64,000 nucleotides of DNA. Source: Manduca sexta. Its lineage: Eukaryota > Arthropoda > Insecta > Lepidoptera > Sphingidae. The notes beneath the pieces are model-generated. The model did not search any database. It saw nothing but the letters and a program-made list of their open reading frames with translations, and had not been told where the DNA came from. The position numbers and the translations under genes are program-made. This document shows positions 48,899-61,821 of the stretch, piece by piece. The DNA lies in the NCBI RefSeq assembly GCF_014839805.1, contig NC_051129.1, forward strand, positions 3,910,920 to 3,974,919. Direction: 5' to 3'. Numbering within the stretch: position 1 is the first letter of the stretch; each line of letters opens with the position of its first letter.

Positions 48899-50333
48899 TT
48901 AATTTTAATTTTATAATCTCTTTATTAATTCTAGATACTATTCTCTATAAACAAAATATAACTGTACTTAATTTTGATAATTCTAAGTTCTAAAAACTAC
49001 TATTCTATTAGAGTTAATAAAAATCGAACATGTTTCGTGCAAATCAATAACAATAGTAATGTTATTACCTTTTTTCCCTTTCGTTTGAGTAACTTCATAA
49101 ACTAAGGCATCGAATTCGTGCGGTTTCCATGAACCAGTATAATAAGAGCCCCAATATCTCGAAAAATAATTTATTACGAACGTGTTGGTAGAATATTTGA
49201 AAGGTAATTTTCACTATCTCTAAAGGTTGTATGGTAATTTTTTGGTGTTACGATTGGTGCGTGCAAGCGTTACACTATTTTACGTCTCAGACGTATTGTC
49301 GTGCAAAGCCGATTTTAAATTCATGCAAACAGGTTACCATTAATTTAGCAATATACCATTCCTTATTCAAAATTTAAAAATGGAATATTAGTAATGTTAT
49401 TTTTCATATGATTTAGTTTGGTCATAAATTATAGCAGATCTACATCCAAAAACAAAAGAGATTCTGTTTTTAGCATTTATAGAATTTTAAATTGAGCTTT
49501 GAATATTTTTTTATAGCTAACTAGTTGTTTTATTTAAATAACAATGACGGGCGTTGCCCTGCAAATCTACATATACAGCATTCATCAGCGTTTTTAAGAC
49601 TTGTCATACTAATATGAAGATAATTTTGGCATAACAGTACCTTCATCTTACGAACATAACCGCAATATACTTTACGGTTGGTGTCTCGTTAATTTGGGCA
49701 ACAAAGGCGCTGTCATAACTAACTGGCGCCTGTTGAATTTAAACGAGCAATATTTGGATATAACACATTCAATTTCCACACTGCACGAATAAATTTGATC
49801 GTATTTACATTTTATTCAGCGTGTGTTGTTCTCGTGAGAGAGTTTACGTGGCCGATTTTTATTGTTCTCTGTATCTGCAAGTTTAAGGTTGAAATAAAAA
49901 TAGGCTGAATCATGTAGTTCCTTTTCTGCTTTCTATTGTTTAGAAACTATTTGATATATTTAGCAGCTAGTTAAGTATAAAGTAGTGTTATTAAGCGTAA
50001 TTAAAATTAAATACTTGAACAAAAAAATGCTAAAGTTTTTTTAATATAATTATTACGGCCGAATAATGTCGTTCCTTTGGCTATTTAGGTGTATAAAAAT
50101 ATAAGGTATATTTTTATGAAAATTGCAGCTATCGTATGTAGATAATTTGTTTGACTCTTTTATAAAATTATAAAAATAGTACCTTATTATTGTTATAAAC
50201 ATGAAATCTTGGTGCCATGAACAGAGGAAGTGAATAAATGTTAGCGGTCTCTTTAAATTTATTAATACTGAGCGTCGTTTTTATCTTGGTTTGTGTTCTA
50301 TTTGCTGTAAAGTGTAAAATCACAACTACTCAT

Positions 50334-51759
50334 AATAGGGGACCGGACAGGTATTACCAAAAAATCTGAAATTCAGTTTAAAGTAAAGTTTGTAATATTA
50401 AAAATATTATCTCATATTTGTTTTTGTAAAAGAGTTGTGATTTGTATTTTTAAATCAATAAATAAAATACAATAATTATAATATTTTTAGTCTATTCTTT
50501 ACGGCAAATGAAACACCAATCACGGCGCATGACGTCACACGTGGGTAAAATGTAAACAAACAGACGTCATCTGGATGTCATACCGCGTTGTGTTATTTTA
50601 ATGCTTTAAATGTGTTTTTTGACACAGAACTGCTCTAATAATTAATATTAATTTATACGGGACGTTGTTACTATCTTCCAGCTTAACGTTTACAGATTGT
50701 TTAATCGTTAATCATAATGGACCGCAAAAAATATCGTTGGTGCGTCGTACCTGAATGTAATAATACTTCTATATATTTACCAAACAAATTATTTATTGAT
50801 GTACCACGAAAAACAGATATACGAATAAAGTGGTTGCAGTTAGCAAGACGAACCTACGACGGAATGTCTGCAGACTCACCGATTTAGTTCTGTGAGGATC
50901 ACTTTGATGTAAGTAAATAAAAATAGTGTTTCGGTTTAAAATAAATCGATGAATATTTCAATTAATTAAATCATTTGTACACCCAGGGAGGTTATGGTTA
51001 TGAGATGTATTTATTTATGTTTTAGCTGCCACATGGTATGGAATAGAATATTTATTTATATAGAATTCTGGTTGTTACACAGTAACCTGAGATTACCTGA
51101 GAACACGGTTTATGCAGTGTTGCCAGATCATAATTTCTCTTTACCCCAGGATTATTTGGAATTTAAAATTTTACCCTTAAACCAATCATAAATAATTCGG
51201 TACTTTTTTTTTCTATATCCTTATCTATGCAGACGCCACTTCTTTCTTCACTTCCACTTCAATAATTATTAATTTAATTATATCATTTTATTAGGAACAA
51301 CTAGCTGTACACGAAAATTGTATTGAATAAAAAATTATAATTGTTGCATGGCCTACAATTTTTGTAGGAAACATCTTTCTCTAAGCTCAATATTTATTAC
51401 AATACCGTGAAACAATAGCTTTAATACCTTAACTCGTAGAATTACCCCAAAAATTACCATAAAAAAATACCCTGCTGATTCAGTTTTACCCTAAATCTAG
51501 GGTAAATAACCCTAATCTGGCATTATTGAATCACTGTTCAAATGACAAGACTTGTCAAGTTGCTTTATCCACGTATGACGTCACACGAGACGAAATGACA
51601 TAATGTAGCGTTTGCGCGGGAATTATAGCTATTTAACATTTAGGCATGGTTTTATGTACTTTTTAAGCTTTATTTGTGCAAAATACTATTTTTCTTGGCT
51701 ATTTATATCCACAATGATCAATTTAAAACACCTTCTGAAAATTTGTCCGGTCCCCTATT
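50334..51759. mobile_element. 1.43-kb TIR element carrying a THAP exon
   Basis: AATAGGGGACCGGACA at 50334-50349 is the exact inverse of 51744-51759, so TA-rich ends bound a compact unit. TGACGTCACACG occurs near both ends (50530-50541 and 51576-51587, same orientation). A THAP-domain exon at 50717-50908 lies inside. THAP domains are found in P-element-type and related transposases, which makes a decayed or non-autonomous DNA transposon the likeliest reading. I see no transposase core and no clear 8-bp target duplication. Confidence 0.65.
50717..50908 (+). pseudogene. THAP-domain exon with in-frame stop
   Basis: From ATG: MDRKKYRWCVVPECNNTS, IYLPNKLFIDVPRK, WLQLARRTYDG, then FCEDHFD up to a perfect donor, GAT|GTAAGT. 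C-x4-C near the start, the central Trp and FCEDHF (Cys-x2-His) complete the C2CH THAP signature over 64 codons. One TAG at 50885-50887 interrupts the frame two residues before CEDHF, so the finger cannot be made as it stands. It probably encoded the DNA-binding exon of a transposase or of a domesticated THAP gene. Confidence 0.75.
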
Positions 51760-52936
51760 TACGGAACCTTTTTTTTGTGGCAATTGCAGTACATTATGCC
51801 AATTTCAAGTTAGGAATAAAACCTTTTCGGGATGTGTTACATCAGAAATGTAAAATATTTATGACGCAAACATATTGTGCCTACGCAGATTAAATATTGA
51901 ATATTGTGTTTGCAATTTTGTTTGGTGTCCACAAACTTCTTTAGAACATAAAGTATTATATTTTGATCTCTTATAAGTAGCTCACAAAAAATCTAGGTAT
52001 TAGGATTGATTTATTTGGACAAGAGATTACGATTTTGGGATTATGAACTAACTACTAATAACGCATATTTTCATATTTATCAACCCGCACGCCATTCCTA
52101 CCACGAAATATCTCGCCATACCAAGATTATTAAGCCCGAAATCTCAGCCGTAGATGTTAATCCGTAGCGTGTGAACAAGCCCTATGTCTCGCGCTATGTT
52201 TATTAAATATTTCAGTGTAAACGCGCCCCTCGTTACCTAGGCGTGAGGGCACGGCCGTGAAAAACTTTAAAATATTTATGATCCGACGGCCTTACTTCGG
52301 TGCTTGAGGAAACAACGCTTTACACTGCTTTATATTTGTATTTTGTCTTAATTATAAAATGTTTATCTAAAGAAATAGATACTTAAGTAAGACAGAATAA
52401 TATAATCATAGGTAAGTATAGATAGACTGAATGTTAAATGTCAAAAATGCAAATTTTTTTAGGTCCCAATACAAAAAAATAGTTTAGTAAATTAATATTT
52501 ATGAGTCCCTTGAAGCTGGTCCGTGGCGTTTGACCGTCATGCGACCTATAGTTACACTACTATTTTACAAACAGTCGTTAGCCATGTTATTTAAATAATA
52601 AAACAAATTATTACACTATAAACACTTATTTAAATAATAAAACAAATCTCAATAAATTGTAATGTTATTGTTCTCTAAGAGAAACAATATACAGAAGTTT
52701 GTACTAGTTTATTAGTTAGCTAAAATTTCTGGGATATAGCACAAGTACTTATTAAAAAAACCTTGGATGATAAAAAATACATAAGTATTCATGTAAATAT
52801 GTATCTAAAAATATTTTTTTGATTATTTTAGCAATAATAAAGAATATTATACCTACTAATTTACGACTACAGAGTGTTCTAAATTTGATAAGAATATTAT
52901 TATGCTTATTTTTAAGTTATAGGATATTCAGAAATA
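51760..52936. other. Intergenic stretch
   Basis: AT-rich with a few GC-richer patches (52200-52260). No gene or named element is seen. Confidence 0.5.
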
Positions 52937-53055
52937 TCTATACTTATAATAAATCTGTAGAGAGGTCAATTCTGTACATGAAATATATTTCAAAAATAAC
53001 TATCAGGGGGTGATTAGGGATCGATACTGATGCCAAAAATGCAATTAGTAAAATT

Positions 53056-53056
<1 letters not shown>

Positions 53057-53088
<32 letters not shown>

Positions 53089-53089
53089 A
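53057..53089. repeat. (CTGT)n microsatellite within the Helitron
   Basis: About seven to eight tandem CTGT units. The homologous site at 33306-33317 has three (CAGA) units in the opposite orientation. Confidence 0.85.
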
Positions 53090-53448
53090 TAACCGTTATA
53101 GAAACAAAAACTACTCGACGGATTTTAACGAAACTTGGTACAATTATTTTTCATACTCCTGTGCTGGTTATAGTATACTTTTCATCACGCTACAATTAAT
53201 AGGAGCAGAGCAGTGAAGGGAAATGTTGGGAAAACGGGAGAAGTTACTCCATTTTTAAGCTTCCGTCGCGTGTGCAACCTTAATGGTTAAAGCTACGCAG
53301 AAATCATGTATGACGGAAATGTTCTCCTTAAAATTATGTAAAAATATCCCACGACAGCATATGTCTATCTTTTATGGTTGACTCACAATGACACGTGTAA
53401 CTCCCGATAGCTTAGCAGTTCGAAGCTTTCTCATTATATTTGTTTACT

Positions 53449-53817
53449 AATCTTAGGAACTATCGGTCCAAACTGAAAAATTCTTTTTGCGTTGGATAGC
53501 CCTTTATTTGTGGATTGCTATAGGCTATATATCATCACGCTATACCCAATAGGTGCGGAGCAGCAATGGCTAATCTCTGGAACTACCGGTCCAAACTGAA
53601 AAATTCTTTTTGCGTTGGATAGCCCTTTGTTCGTGGAGTGCTCTAAGTTATATATCATCACGCTATGACCAATAGGCGCGGAGCAGTAATGGCTAATCTT
53701 AGGAACTACCAGTTTGAACTGAAAAATTCGTTTTGTGTTGGATAGCCCTTTATTTGTGGGGTGCTATAGGCTGTATATCATCACGCTATGACCAATAGGA
53801 GCGGAGCAGTAATGAAA
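53449..53817. repeat. Three 123-bp tandem repeats inside the Helitron
   Basis: GGAACTA recurs at 53456, 53579 and 53702, exactly 123 bp apart. Each unit contains AACTGAAAAATTC, GTTGGATAGCCCTTT and ATATCATCACGCTAT, and ends CGGAGCAG. Units differ at roughly one in ten positions. The shorter relative at 32938-33435 lacks the array. Confidence 0.9.
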
Positions 53818-54151
53818 CATGTTACAAATACGGGGACAATTTATTCGTTTTGAGAGCTTCCGTTGCGTGCGCTGCGTAAACGGTTAAAGTTATGCAACAA
53901 TGATGTATGTCGGGATTATTCCTCTTAAAAAGTTCTAAAAAATATATTATAAAACAAAAGTCCCCCGCTGCATCCGTTTGCCTGAACGTCTTAAATTCAA
54001 AAACTACCCAACGTATTAAGATAAAATTTGGTATGGAGACAGTTTGAAACCCTGGGAAGAACATAGGCTCCCGGGAAACTACTACTTTTATAATGGAAAA
54101 CTTTAGCCTGAAAAACTTTATAACGCGGGCGGAGCCGCGAGCAAAAGCTAG

Positions 54152-54824
54152 TACTTAAATAAATCTATAGGCAAATCTTTTTTAATTAAGTCAGTTAATT
54201 ACAAAACCTGGTTAGTAACCAATACAAATTAATTACTGTTAATGAATCTATGAAGCCATTGCTACTGATTTTAATTTTCTACAAACAGACTATGTAATTA
54301 TTATAAGAGTTCCACATTTTGTAAACTATCGCTTTACTGTAAGTTATGGTTAACCGAACGTTAACTTTTAAAACTCTGTCAAAATAAAGTTGTAAGTGCA
54401 AGGAAATGCAGCTTGCGTATATACTAGGTGCTTTATGTCTATCTCTTTCACACACATGAAACTGTACAACGAGGGAAAGAGCGAGACATATCAGGTAAAC
54501 ACTCAGCCACGTAGAGCGCGCGATACGATTTCGAGTGCAGTGTGGTATGAACAGCCGAAGTTGGCGCATGTCTTTCCGTTCTCCGTACGAACGTATTTAC
54601 AAAGTTCGTGTTTTGTTTTGATAGTGACACCTCGTCAGTGAACGGTTACTACGTGGTTGAAAACGTATCAATTATACCGTCGGTTTGAGTGCCAGTTAGT
54701 GCTAACCTTGTGTATGTTTGAGGTGTTTTTTTCTAAAGCAGTTTATTTTGGCGCGTATGATGTAAGCGGCCGATGGGCCCGGGTTTGATTCCCGTATGGC
54801 CGTGTGACGGAGGTGCTGACAGAG
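54152..54824 (+). promoter_or_regulatory. GC-richer patch, possible promoter and 5' UTR
   Basis: After AT-rich DNA, 54400-54820 becomes CpG-rich (GTAGAGCGCGCGATACG, CCGTACGAACG) and has an initiator-like CGTCAGTG at 54634-54641. GGGTTTGATTCCC at 54780 resembles a tRNA-type B box and may be a SINE scrap. It leads straight into an ATG and a strong splice donor. Confidence 0.3.
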
Positions 54825-54845
54825 ATGCATACTTCAATGATGATG
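54825..54845 (+). CDS. Possible first coding exon of a plus-strand gene
   Basis: ATG CAT ACT TCA ATG ATG ATG (MHTSMMM) ends in phase 0 at a consensus donor, ATG|GTAAGT. The preceding GACAGAG is an acceptable start context. No second exon is recognisable in the remaining 9 kb, so the downstream gene would lie outside the window across a long intron. The call rests on composition, start and donor only. Confidence 0.3.
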
Positions 54846-54851
54846 GTAAGT

Positions 54852-57800
54852 CTATTAATTAACCAATTAAGTAAATAACATTTCGTATAAAATATGGCAT
54901 AATTCGTTTAATATTATTAGCAGGGTTTTGCTTAATGTATTTATAAAATTGCGGTCTACTGTATTCCTAGGTTATTAATCTGTTTGATAAGAGTTTTTCA
55001 ATTCTAATTATATATCAGCAACAAGTTTAATTCAAATGAAATGGAGCAATGTAGAGTACATTCTAATGTTAATTATCTCAACACTTTTATAAGTTAAATA
55101 CGACTGACACAGTGCCTGTACTGATCGATTTTTTTAATGGTTATAAAAACATGTTGAAATCGTAAAAACTTTCTCCTTTTATTAAGTTACTGTACTTAAA
55201 GTATGAGATTTTTAAGTATAGCGTATTTAAGGTAAAATCCCTGCAAACTGTTTCTTTACACATTTTCCTTGAAAACCATTTTAGTCGTTTACGTTTTTTC
55301 CACTCCGACGAGTTGGTATTTTATTAAAACGGAATATTCTTAAGACTATTTTTTAGTGTTTCAAGAGTAAAACATCCTTTGTTATTTTTTATGTAAAACC
55401 TGTTTAGAATATATATATGATTACATTTATCCGGTATTTAACACCTATGATGGTCTAAATTGTTTTTTCTATACTAACTTATTAAAACAATAAATAAATT
55501 TCTCGTCATCTTGGGCTTGTTTTTTGCAGGCATTCCATGCAGGAAATTTTTTTATTGTTGTGGTTCTTATATAAGCTTATTTTCAATGCCTTATTTCATT
55601 AATTATATACAAATTTAAAGGAAGTAATTTACAGCTTTGACAAGTTAATGGGATAATATGATTTCAGAATGAAATTTTTAACTACTTAATTATTACAATT
55701 TTGATTATACTGCTTCTTTCTTGAAAATAATACCTTATACACTAGTATTTAAAGTACTTATTAAGTTGATAATAATTATATCATTAATTTTCGGAGTTTA
55801 CCAAACGTCTAGATGTCAAGGCCTCGCCCGCTCTTTATTGAATGGTTATTATTATTCAAGTGCAACGTGTTTCAGCCCGTATTCGCGTGACCTTTTTATT
55901 TTATCATTTACGCACGCATTTTTGTGGTAACAACTTTTAAATTTTTAATTTAAGAACACTCAAAAAATAAATTCAAAAAGTTTTTAATTTGGAGCAGCCT
56001 GTACATTTTGTGCACATTTTTTTCGTTATTAATTGATTATAGAGGCTCATGTGTTAATACTGTATTTGGCATTGCCTGAAGGATTTAATCAAATAATTCA
56101 ACAAACTAATGAATCATAGCCCAAAATGTCAGTCACCAAACCGAGTCAACGATTTATAAATAACACGTTAATATTAAATACACACGACACAATTTCAAAC
56201 AAACTTGCAAACGAAATACAACAACAAAGTAGTCCAGACGTGTCCTACATTTTCGCAAGACATGTATATTATTTGAAATTGTACTTTAATAAAGGTGAAT
56301 GTCCATAAATAATGCTCGGTTGTCATTGTTCAAACAGAATGTATGCAAACAACACATGTAGGTACAAAATAATGTCAGAGCGGTGTGGAAACCAACACGT
56401 TGTGGATTTGTATGCAATATGCATTTACTTTAGACGATGTGGGTTGCGTGAGTGAGGGTTATCTCTATCTATCTTGCTACTGGTTAATAACATAAGTAGC
56501 CTTAAGACTTCGTATAATATAAGTATATAGTATGTCTTAAAATATGTAGCAACTATATTATAAGTACATAGTATATTTTAAATGTGTAGCAAACTATGTT
56601 TTTGAAGACTTCTAAATACCGCAGGAGTTGTTAGTAATGCGGCCGGTCTTAATCAGAAACCTAATCCGTTTAGAATATGCTGGAAAATATGTTGAGTTGA
56701 GTCCATATTGGAGTGGGATGAGCGCAGGTGCAAAAGAGATTGCATAGCGGCCACAGTGTAAACGAAAAACCTTCCACATTGCCTCTATTTCTGATTCGCA
56801 TTCCGGGGTCAGGCGAACACCCGTATACTCCATACACTGATGTTCTGTAGAACTTCGATCTACTCCAGTTAAGTTGCTCTTATCGATTTTACTCTACATG
56901 GAAAAAAATGTAAGTCCTTAATGCATATTATACGATTTTTTTTTACTTGTAATACGAATGCCTGGATTTTAGTCATGCAAATACATATCCTTCGACAAAT
57001 ATAGTTAAAGCTGGCAGCACAATTCGGCTGTAATGTGGGTTATCCCATTTCCATACGTATATTTAGATAATTAGTTTAACAATGGCCGCAATGTTTTCAA
57101 ATGGATAAATATGAAACACATCAATCGTTATTGCGAACAGTTGAGGTTCACCGCGGTGTTTGCGATCATCTGGTAATGTTTGATAAATACATTGCAATTG
57201 ATGACTTTTAATCAATATGTAGGCTTTGTTTGTTCGTTAGTTTTGTGTAATTAGAGAGGTCATTGAACTAAGCAATCACTATTTGTCCCGGATTATACAA
57301 AGAGCATAGCATCGTACGTCAAATAATTGCATATGTAGTACATAAATAGAGAAAATATAATTTTAAGAAATTTTAACCTATTGCGGATATAATAAGGAAA
57401 AATATAGCTAAGATGAATAGCAATTACAAATTGTGAATCAACAATACGTTGACAGGAATTATATATTTTTTTATAGAAAAAGATATTTAAAATAAAGCTA
57501 ATAAGTATTAATGACGGGCAAAGGGCCTCTCCAAGTTTTCACGACTGTGTCTACAACCTACCACATTGGTTTTTAAAGGGGGCTACTGGTCCAAAGAAAT
57601 GTCTTAGTCAGCAAGATGCAATACGTGACCCTTTACATGTTAACTTGCCTCGAAGTAAACCCATACAATCACAGCAAATAAAACAGCTAGACATACATAC
57701 GTATTGCGCCTATATGTATTTGCAACACGATTATATAACAAACACAAGTCTAGATAGAAACTAGAATATCGAATGTCTTGAAGGTATGAAAGTAAGATCG

Positions 57801-60764
57801 TTCCGATAAGTCCATGTGATATCGGGTCGGAAACAATAGTGTTGGATGCCGTCACATACCGGACGAGGTCTGATTGTATAATCGAGTGCAAGTAGTTCAT
57901 AAAGGAATGCTTCTTGCGGACTGTGCTCATTTAATTCATTGAAAACGAGTTAAATAGTCAAGGGTGAAGATCAAGGTTATGTCGTTAATGAGGATTTAGG
58001 CAACGATGATCAAGATATAGAATAACAAGTTGATTATTGTTCCGACTTCGATGAACTAATCACGTTTCGGGATATGAAATGGATGGTTTTTGATTTAGAT
58101 TACCGGGACGCTATTGATATGACTAAGTAACAAGGACTGGGGCATTGAACATATTATGAAACGTTATAAATAAATGCTTATGCTATATAAATATTCCGAG
58201 CACTCGAAGAAAGTTAAATTACATGAAACCCTTCTATTATATACAACAAATCGAAGAAAGTATTTGAGACAAGCACGCTCGATGAAGTATTTGCCCTAAC
58301 ACAACATTTTCAAGACGTACCATTAAAACTAAACCATTTAATGTATGCTTATGTAAAATCATCGTGTTTAAAAAACGCGTATTCCCTTCAACTTCTTTAT
58401 AAAATTTTAATACTTTTAGGTCGGCTCAAACCACATTCTTACTTCAACAACGTTAATTACAACTATTACATCTCTCCCAACTTTTTGGGTAGGCTTGTAA
58501 CAGGCCGAAACAGGTCGATGACTTACGAAACTAGATCAAGGGTGCAACAGAGCTGCCCGTTACTCAAAGGTATTTAAATAACAGCGCAGAAAAATGTATT
58601 CCGTGTTGCTGAGAGGATTTCCTTTGTTATCCTCTCCACGATTAACCACGCTGAAATAACTTTTGAAATTCTACTTCCTACTTATAAATGCGAAAGTTTC
58701 TGAAGATGGATGTTTGTTTAAAGTAAACGTAAATACCGCTGAATGGCTTCAGGTAAAATTAGACATACTTGTATACTGAGTCCTGGAATAGAATATATCT
58801 AGACAATGTTTATATGAGTAAAAACTAGTTTATTTTAAACTTTATAAATATGAATTACTTTAAAATGCATCGAAATTTCTCTTCAACAAAAAATTTGTAT
58901 GCATGCCAGTTTTCGCACACAATATAATTAAAAAACGGCAACTGTAGCAACAAGGACGTCGTTATTCGGATCCTCAAAACTTTTGAGCAAACTCGAGGGG
59001 AGCTCTTGTTACGCTTAAGGTACGATTTCGAACACAAAAGCAGATTGCAGTCGTCAACTGCAAAGCGTAAACATGATTTCTACGAAGTGACTAACAAGGC
59101 TTTGTTGTTTTTGATAACATAAACCCTATTACAAGCTTGGTTTGAAGATCTTCTTTGTCTTGTATGCGGAATCGTCCCTTAACAGTCCTACCAACCGTGA
59201 CTATTATTGCACGCAGTCCCATGGGCTGAGTAAGGCGCGCCTTGCAGAGATTTATGGACGTACACCGATTAAATAAATCACTTCGTGTATTTCGAAATGT
59301 GGCAATATTAACGACATGTTATTGCTTTTGCAAACTGCTTTTAATGTATCATTAGGTGCTTTACTTGCGATTAGGGCGTTTTAAAATTCGGTTAATGCGT
59401 GTGAAACTGCGTCATAAACTGACATAGTGATTAATTTAACCAAGTTTCATACTTTGTAATACTTAAGTGGTTACTTATGTATACAAACTGTGCAAACAGT
59501 AACAGCCAAAATTTTCTTGTGTATATTTGTGTTACTTCAAAGTTCGCAACAAAAATCCTTTCATCAAGCTTCCACGAACAAACTTATCCCATCATGAAAG
59601 CGAGAGTTGTAATCAAAGTTCGTACATAACTCTAGTTAAGATCGCGTGATAGCATTGTTCAGTTCTGTAACATTATGGGCTTGATAATTATTAATTAACA
59701 CGTTATTGAGCTGTGAGGTTACACCAAGGTAATTGTTTCGCTCGGTTGATTGTATGGGAAAATGAAAATTCTCATTGTTGTGAGGATTGATTTCTACTTC
59801 GATATCGACGGGTAATTAAATAAATGAGAGTGTAATAGTTAATGATATGAATTTATTACTACACTCACCATAAATTGAACTAAAGGTTACGTTAGTAGCG
59901 TTGCATTTAACGTCGGTAGTTAAAGGTCAAACTGCTTAAATATTTAAGTACGGTTTACGGTTTAATAAAGAAAAATTACTGCTTAGATTTCGTAATAGTC
60001 TTTCGTACATAAATAGGCAATAGATAGTGCATAATCTAGGTTATCTAATGAATCATAAATAAATAAACGTAACTGACTACATTGATACGAATGTTCATCA
60101 AAAATTTTTGGTAAAAATGAACTCACACAAAACAATAAAATCAGGGACATTAAGAATGAATTGTAATTATTTGTTGCCAATAAATTCTGACTTTTTTGAT
60201 TAATTAGCCTGATTTTTCTTATGACCTAAATACAATAGTAATGCGAATAATAAACGTAATCGCGCATCAACGCACACGGTTACACAATATGTAAATCTGC
60301 GCAATGCATTATGATTTAATAGCTTGTGCTAAATGCTTCGCAATATGCCGTCTGGGGAAAAGCAATTCACTGCGGTAATAAAAATGAATCGTTTGTAGCA
60401 TTTTTAGAGATCATTTGTATCTGTTAAATTATGGCATGGTGTTAATAATTAAGACGTCTTCATGTTTTATTTCTTTCTACAACTCCTCATTCTTCGTTAG
60501 AGTTATACCTTACCTACCTCTTGTTCTATTTTTTACTAATTGTATTTCTATTTTAATTAGCGTCAATAATCCATTGAATTATGTACTACAATTATAATCA
60601 TAATAATTATAACTTCATTTTAAAATGATCCTGTATAACTATGTAATTATTTGGTATTTAATTTATGACGCAGGTCTTCGGTGTTTCGAAATCAAAATCG
60701 GAATCAAGATTATATGAAATTAAATAAAATAATTTATTTGAATCCGTAAAATGTTATACATTAT
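54852..60764. other. Intergenic or intronic stretch
   Basis: AT-rich throughout. Frames at 54279-54569, 56612-56833, 57640-57930 and 58341-58577 lack domains and codon preference. No RNA gene is seen. Confidence 0.5.
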
Positions 60765-60865
60765 TTATATTCCGACAATATTAACTCTACCACCAGTTCG
60801 AAAAGCAGTTCTCATCAGAGAAGAACGGGTAAGAAACTCTGGTGTTGCTCTTTTCAAAATCAGTT
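60765..60865. repeat. Probable interspersed repeat
   Basis: ACCAGTTCGAAAAGCAGTTC, TCATCAGAGAAGAACGGGTA and AGAAACTCTGGTGTTGCTC are phrases I recall from many lepidopteran loci. The 62-codon frame here belongs to the repeat. It has no second copy in this window. Confidence 0.35.
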
Positions 60866-61634
60866 TAAGGTATAAACTACAGTACATGATACACAGAAAA
60901 GAGAACAATTACAATTTTTTTCTTTTTATTGCTGTTTAAAGCAGTTCATTTCCTATAACCTTCCTTATCCGACTAGAATTGAAGTATGCCGCTCGATATA
61001 AAATAATTCATTTAGTTTGAACATTTACATACGTAAGTGAAACTGCTTCGCTATTTACATGATGCAGAACTCTATTAGCATCTAAGACTATGCTAATTGC
61101 AAATCGTCAGTACGACATATAGCTTTATTTACATTGCTAATTTCGACTCTATTGTCTTAATTGATAATAGTACTATGACCGACTAACTCAAGTCCATAAA
61201 GGCGATGAATGATTGATAACGTCGTAGTTTAAGAGACTTTTTAAACCTTGCGTGCCATTTTGTAGCATGATGTTGAAAAATGAGCATATGTGTGCCAAAT
61301 GGTAGCCAATCAGGGCCGCTTTTGAACGACTACAATACTAAAATGCTTTGTGGATTTTTGGGAAATTATCCATTTGGGTTGGTGGCGGTATGAAAATTGA
61401 CATCGGTTTTTTGTGAGACTGTGGAATACTGGTGTACGCGGCCGTATTGGTTTGTTCATTGTCAAGACAAAAAAAAACTCGCTGTCGCTCCATCCTTATT
61501 AATAATACAGAATGCAGCGTCTTTACAATAACTTTATTTACATTTTTAATAGCAATATTATGTTTTTTTACTGAATAAATAATATTTTATTCTAGCAGTT
61601 GCATGCATATAGATACGTGGCTTTTATTCACAAC
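60866..61634. other. Intergenic or intronic stretch
   Basis: I see nothing nameable in this AT-rich stretch. Confidence 0.5.
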
Positions 61635-61821
61635 TAGTGCAACCACTTTCCGCAGTGTTTATTCCGTCCCATGGTGTGATAGTGGTGAGCCTATCGTAAT
61701 ATCGCACACAAAGTCCGGAAGTTTTAGCCTAATACTGAGCGGAAAAATCCAATAGTACTGCCAGACTCAGATTGTAGGTTCGTATACCATATTAGAATAA
61801 AACTATGGCGCCGAGCTAGTT
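61635..61821 (-). mobile_element. tRNA-derived SINE, family 2, diverged
   Basis: TTCCGTCCCATGGTGTGATAG, TGAGCCTATCGTAATATCG and the end GGCGCCGAGCTAGT line up with 38080-38333 in the same orientation. The B box is eroded. Confidence 0.65.

Larger units (their letters stand above)
45597..50333. other. Intergenic stretch
   Basis: Contains two palindromes (47259-47308, 48865-48898) and a SINE-like B-box scrap on the minus strand near 46625-46690. Overlapping frames at 45742-46169 occur on both strands, which argues against any being real. A CCCCGGG-containing patch lies at 47400-47470. No gene is supported. Confidence 0.5.
52937..54151 (+). mobile_element. Non-autonomous Helitron, 1215 bp, complete
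   Basis: Begins TCTATACTTATAATAAATC after A. It ends with hairpin GCGGGCGGAGCCGC, spacer GAGCAAAAG and CTAG at 54148-54151 before T. It contains a (CTGT)n run and three 123-bp tandem units, listed separately. Its first 350 bp are shared with the 498-bp minus-strand Helitron at 32938-33435, and its last 220 bp with 23470-23714. No Rep/helicase gene is present. Confidence 0.85.

Noticed and set aside
54760..54800. GGGTTTGATTCCC as part of a tRNA gene
   Set aside because: The B box has no matching A box or cloverleaf; it is at most a SINE remnant.
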